From: an uncultured Gammaproteobacteria bacterium
GTDB lineage: Bacteria > Pseudomonadota > Gammaproteobacteria > Pseudomonadales > Pseudohongiellaceae
Direction of reading: 5' to 3'
DNA: 8,757 nt
Assembly: GCA_903889815.1 (NCBI GenBank)
Contig: CAISYX010000177.1
Location: 1 to 8,757, forward strand
The notes under the pieces are model-generated. The model saw only the letters and a list, made by a program, of their open reading frames with translations, did not search any database and was not told the DNA's origin. This document shows positions 6,152 to 8,757 of the stretch, piece after piece. Both the position numbers and the translations under genes were made by a program. Position 1 is the stretch's first letter. Each line of letters starts with the position of its first letter.

Positions 6152-7534
6152 ATGTTTGACAGCCTGACCGAACGACTATCCGGTGCTCTGCGCAAGATCA
6201 GCGGCAAGGGGACACTGACCGACAACAACATCCAGGACGCCCTGCGGGAAGTGCGCCGTGCGCTGCTCGAAGCGGATGTGGCTCTGCCAGTGGTCAAGGA
6301 CTTCATCGAGCGTGTCCGGCAAAGAGCCGTTGGTCAGGAAGTCTCCCAGAGCCTGAGTCCCAGTCAGACGTTCATCAAGATCGTGCAGGCCGAACTCGAA
6401 GCCGTGATGGGGGTCGCGAATGAGGCGCTGAATCTGCGTGCTCAGCCGCCCGCTGTTATCCTCATGGCTGGCCTGCAGGGCGCAGGCAAGACCACCACCG
6501 TGGCCAAACTGTCGCTGTGGCTGAAGCAGAATCCCAAGAAAAGCGTCATGGTCGTCAGCGCCGACGTTTATCGCCCGGCCGCGATCGCACAATTGCAGAC
6601 ACTGGCAGCGGATGTGGGGGTGGAGTTTTTCCCGAGCAGTGTCGGTGAATCGCCGGAAGCCATCGTGCTTGCTGCTCTGAAGGATGCGAAGCGCAAGTTC
6701 ATGGATGTGCTGATTGTCGACACAGCAGGCCGGCTTGCGATCGACGACGAAATGATGGCGGAGATCCGTCGTCTGCACGAAGTGCTGAATCCAGTGGAAA
6801 CGCTCTTTGTCGTAGATGCCATGACGGGTCAGGATGCTGCCAACACGGCCAAGGCCTTCAATGATGCGCTGCCCCTGACAGGTGTGATTCTGACCAAGGC
6901 AGACGGCGATGCCCGTGGTGGCGCGGCGCTGTCGGTTCGCCAGATCACTGGCAAGCCGATCAAGTTCATAGGCGTAGGCGAGAAATCCGATGCGCTGGAG
7001 CCGTTTTACCCGGATCGCATCGCTACCCGTATTCTCGGCATGGGTGACCTGCTGTCGCTGATTGAAGAAGTGGAGCGCAAGGTCGACCGCGAGAAAGCCG
7101 AGCGCATTGCCAACAAGATCAAGAAGGGCAAAGGCTTCGATCTGGAGGATTTCAAAGAGCAGATCAAACAGATGCAGAACATGGGCGGCATGGCCAGCAT
7201 CATGGACAAGCTGCCTGGCATGGGTGCTTTGCCGCCAGGTGCCGCGAAAATGGTGGATGATTCGCTGTTCCGCAAGATGGAAGCAATCATCAATTCAATG
7301 ACCATGAAAGAGCGCATCAATCCAGACATTCTCAATGGCTCTCGCAAGCGCAGAATCACAGTGGGTTCGGGAACCGACATTCAGGACCTCAATCGCCTGC
7401 TCAAGCAGCACAAGCAGATGCAGAAGGTCATGAAGAAAATGAAGAACGGAGGCCTTGCCAACATGATGCGCGGTCTTGGGGGAATGCGTGGCCCCGGCGG
7501 TTTCCCGGGAGCCGGCGGACCGCCTCGTTTCTAG
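6152..7534 (+). CDS. ffh: Signal recognition particle GTPase Ffh (SRP54)
   Basis: Ffh binds 4.5S RNA and signal sequences of nascent inner-membrane proteins, then docks with FtsY to deliver ribosomes to the translocon. The 460-residue length is normal for the family (E. coli 453). The N domain (1-90) includes the ALLEADVALPVV segment (37-48). The G domain follows with G1 GLQGAGKTT (107-115), DVYRPAA (138-144), DTAGR (190-194), TKADGDARGG (248-257) and the linker GMGDLLSLIEEVE (296-308). The M domain has the methionine-rich finger region (MQNMGGMASIMDKLPGMG, 341-358) and the RNA-binding helix SRKRRITVGSG (397-407). It ends in a Gly/Met/Pro-rich tail. The ATG at 6152 has GGAAGTG ahead. It is followed by the rpsP operon on the same strand and is divergent from ypjD, as in E. 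coli. Confidence 0.98.
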   Translation: MFDSLTERLSGALRKISGKGTLTDNNIQDALREVRRALLEADVALPVVKDFIERVRQRAVGQEVSQSLSPSQTFIKIVQAELEAVMGVANEALNLRAQPPAVILMAGLQGAGKTTTVAKLSLWLKQNPKKSVMVVSADVYRPAAIAQLQTLAADVGVEFFPSSVGESPEAIVLAALKDAKRKFMDVLIVDTAGRLAIDDEMMAEIRRLHEVLNPVETLFVVDAMTGQDAANTAKAFNDALPLTGVILTKADGDARGGAALSVRQITGKPIKFIGVGEKSDALEPFYPDRIATRILGMGDLLSLIEEVERKVDREKAERIANKIKKGKGFDLEDFKEQIKQMQNMGGMASIMDKLPGMGALPPGAAKMVDDSLFRKMEAIINSMTMKERINPDILNGSRKRRITVGSGTDIQDLNRLLKQHKQMQKVMKKMKNGGLANMMRGLGGMRGPGGFPGAGGPPRF

Positions 7535-7592
7535 GGCATTGGGGTGCTGGGAAATTCTCGAATCTTTCCTTCCATCCCGCCATTAATTCACA

Positions 7593-7598
7593 TAGAAT
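7593..7598 (+). promoter_or_regulatory. Possible -10 box of an rpsP-operon promoter
   Basis: TAGAAT at 7593-7598 is a 5/6 match to the -10 consensus in the 183-base gap between ffh and rpsP. The matching -35 region (around 7569-7574, CTTCCA) is poor. If it is used, the leader would be about 110 bases and would include the hairpin at 7631-7651. Read-through from ffh is an equally good explanation for rpsP expression, since I see no terminator after ffh. Confidence 0.3.
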
Positions 7599-7630
7599 AC
7601 CCGCCTTTTTCCAGCCTCTGTATTTGGAAG

Positions 7631-7651
7631 AGTCACCCACAAGTGGTGGCT
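7631..7651 (+). promoter_or_regulatory. Hairpin in the rpsP leader
   Basis: AGTCA-C-CCAC-AA-GTGG-TGGCT folds into a stem of 8-9 pairs (one G-U) with a single bulged C and a small loop. It lies about 65 bases before the rpsP start and is not followed by a T-run, so it is not a terminator. It could be a leader element or an mRNA-stabilising structure; no known riboswitch or ribosomal-protein leader motif was recognised. Confidence 0.3.
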
Positions 7652-7717
7652 GAAGTTTGCAAGTCTTTGAGGCATGGTAAGTTTTCGTTTGGATGCTTAA
7701 CTCAGGAATCTCAGTTT

Positions 7718-7978
7718 ATGGTCACTATTCGACTGGCTCGCGCCGGTGCCAAGAAAAAGCCGTTTTACTACATCACGGTTACCGATCAGCGCAATGCGCG
7801 TGATGGCCGTTTCATTGAGCGTATTGGATTTTTCAATCCTGTTGCAAAGGGCAAGGAAGAGCGTCTGCGCATCAACCTGGATCGCGTCCAGTACTGGTCC
7901 GGCAATGGCGCACAGCCAAGCCAGCGCGTTGCAGCTCTGATGAAAGAAGCGTCATCAGTGGCAAGCACTGCAGCCTGA
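7718..7978 (+). CDS. rpsP: 30S ribosomal protein S16
   Basis: This 86-residue protein is S16, a small primary-assembly protein of the 30S subunit. It starts MVTIRLARAGAKKKPFY, continues with ITVTDQRNARDGRFIERIGFFNP (about 19-41) and includes LRINLDRVQYW (50-60), all characteristic of S16. AGGA lies 10 bases before the ATG at 7718; an open frame extends upstream to 7544 but its extra residues do not resemble S16. It is the first gene of the conserved rpsP-rimM-trmD(-rplS) operon, and rimM begins 4 bases after its stop. Confidence 0.98.
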   Translation: MVTIRLARAGAKKKPFYYITVTDQRNARDGRFIERIGFFNPVAKGKEERLRINLDRVQYWSGNGAQPSQRVAALMKEASSVASTAA

Positions 7979-7982
7979 TCGA

Positions 7983-8519
7983 ATGACGCAGGATCAGCCG
8001 CAGCTGGTGACTATGGGGCGAATAGGTCGCCTTTACGGCATCAAAGGCTGGGTAAAGCTGATCTCGTACACCGACCCGCAGGACAATATTCTGGACTTTC
8101 GGCATCTGCTTGCCCGCATTGGTGGGGAGTGGAAGCCGGTCGAGATGGACCAGAGCAAGGTGCATGGCAAGGGTTTGATCGCTCACTTCGTGGGGTACGA
8201 CGATCCTGATGACGCCAAGTCGCTTGCCAGCGTCGAGCTGGCAGTGAAGGTGGAACACCTGCCCGATCTGGAACCGGAAGAGTTCTACTGGCACGAATTG
8301 ACAGGCATGCGTGTCGAGACCGCCAAGGGTCAGTGGCTCGGCAACGTGGCAAAGCTGCTTGAAACCGGAGCCAACGATGTCCTCGTGGTAGAGCCCTGCA
8401 AAGGCAGTGTGGACGGCCGGGAGCGCTTGATTCCCTACCTGCCGGAGCGCGTGGTGCTCAAGGTCAGTCGGGAAGACAAATGCATTACCGTCGACTGGGA
8501 ACCGGACTATCTGGCCTAG
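7983..8519 (+). CDS. rimM: Ribosome maturation factor RimM
   Basis: RimM binds S19 and helps maturation of the 16S rRNA 3' domain in the 30S head. The 178-residue protein has the two family domains. The N-terminal RimM domain (about 8-90) opens with TMGRIGRLYGIKGWVKL and includes FVGYDDPDDAKSL (about 62-74). The C-terminal PRC-barrel domain (about 98-177) has EEFYWHELTGMRV, GANDVLVV and LIPYLPERVVLKV. The start at 7983 is 4 bases after the rpsP stop and has no Shine-Dalgarno, so coupling to rpsP translation is likely. An internal ATG at 8013 would remove the residues before MGRIG and is less likely. Confidence 0.96.
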   Translation: MTQDQPQLVTMGRIGRLYGIKGWVKLISYTDPQDNILDFRHLLARIGGEWKPVEMDQSKVHGKGLIAHFVGYDDPDDAKSLASVELAVKVEHLPDLEPEEFYWHELTGMRVETAKGQWLGNVAKLLETGANDVLVVEPCKGSVDGRERLIPYLPERVVLKVSREDKCITVDWEPDYLA

Positions 8520-8539
8520 TGGCAAACAGGGAGATCGTC

Positions 8540-8757
8540 GTGCAGATCGGTATTGTCACGCTGTTTCCTGAGATGTTTGACGCAGTGACCGGTCACGGCA
8601 TCACCGGTCGGGCGTGCAGGGAAGGGCTTGTGTCGGTGCAATGCTGGAATCCACGTGATTTCACCACAGACAGACATCGCACCGTGGATGATCGTCCCTT
8701 TGGTGGCGGCCCCGGAATGCTGATGAAGACAGAGCCCCTGGCAGCGGCAATCGGAGC
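8540..8757 (+). CDS. trmD: tRNA (guanine37-N1)-methyltransferase TrmD (partial, C-terminus beyond the right edge)
   Basis: TrmD uses S-adenosylmethionine to methylate G37 next to the anticodon, preventing frameshifts. The first 72 codons are present: QIGIVTLFPEMF at the N-terminus, GITGRA, then WNPRDFT, DRHRTVDDRPFGGGPGML and M, which match the conserved TrmD N-terminal lobe. The start is a GTG at 8540 with AGGGAG 6 bases upstream. A second in-frame GTG at 8519, overlapping the rimM stop by one base, would add 7 residues and lacks a comparable ribosome binding site. Third gene of the rpsP operon; rplS is expected beyond the window. Confidence 0.97.
   Translation, partial: MQIGIVTLFPEMFDAVTGHGITGRACREGLVSVQCWNPRDFTTDRHRTVDDRPFGGGPGMLMKTEPLAAAIG

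Noticed and set aside
6176..6778. Open frame on the minus strand inside ffh
   Set aside because: Antisense to the highly conserved Ffh G domain; no independent evidence for a gene.
7544..7717. Upstream extension of the rpsP frame (58 extra codons)
   Set aside because: S16 universally begins near MVTIRLAR, the extension has no S16 similarity, and AGGA precedes the ATG at 7718.

Overview
This window looks like a chromosomal segment of a gammaproteobacterium with roughly 58% G+C (my estimate). The right-hand order ypjD (divergent), ffh, rpsP, rimM, trmD is the classic gammaproteobacterial arrangement. The left half carries a complete phage-shock (Psp) locus of the PspF/PspABC type. I cannot fix the genus from sequence alone; a marine or Pseudomonadales-like lineage is only a guess. 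I see no tRNA or rRNA gene, CRISPR array, insertion sequence, phage gene or other mark of recent transfer.

Layout, left to right. Positions 1-1306 (minus strand) hold a secreted DUF2272-family protein followed 10 bases later by a Nudix hydrolase that runs off the left edge. Positions 1439-3041 (minus strand) hold pspA-pspB-pspC; this pspC encodes an unusually long protein with two PspC domains. The 3042-3242 divergent region contains a well-formed sigma-54 -24/-12 element facing pspA and a sigma-70-like promoter facing pspF. pspF (plus strand) encodes the sigma-54 activator. It appears to be followed by a previously untracked 29-codon ORF with a strong ribosome binding site, whose stop overlaps the start of an Sfp-type phosphopantetheinyl transferase gene. 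The transferase gene overlaps the tail of the convergent ypjD (minus strand). A 207-base divergent region then leads to ffh, followed by rpsP-rimM-trmD on the plus strand, with trmD cut by the right edge.

How the genes work together. PspA is expected to hold PspF inactive until PspB/PspC sense inner-membrane damage. Released PspF then drives sigma-54 transcription of pspABC. ffh (signal recognition particle), ypjD (CcsA/HemX-like membrane protein) and the rpsP operon (ribosomal protein S16, 16S maturation factor, tRNA m1G37 methyltransferase) are housekeeping genes for translation and membrane-protein biogenesis.

Nothing here looks like a wholly new system. The least ordinary points are the apparent translational coupling chain pspF - 29-codon ORF - phosphopantetheinyl transferase, the tandem PspC protein, and the compact divergent psp control region.
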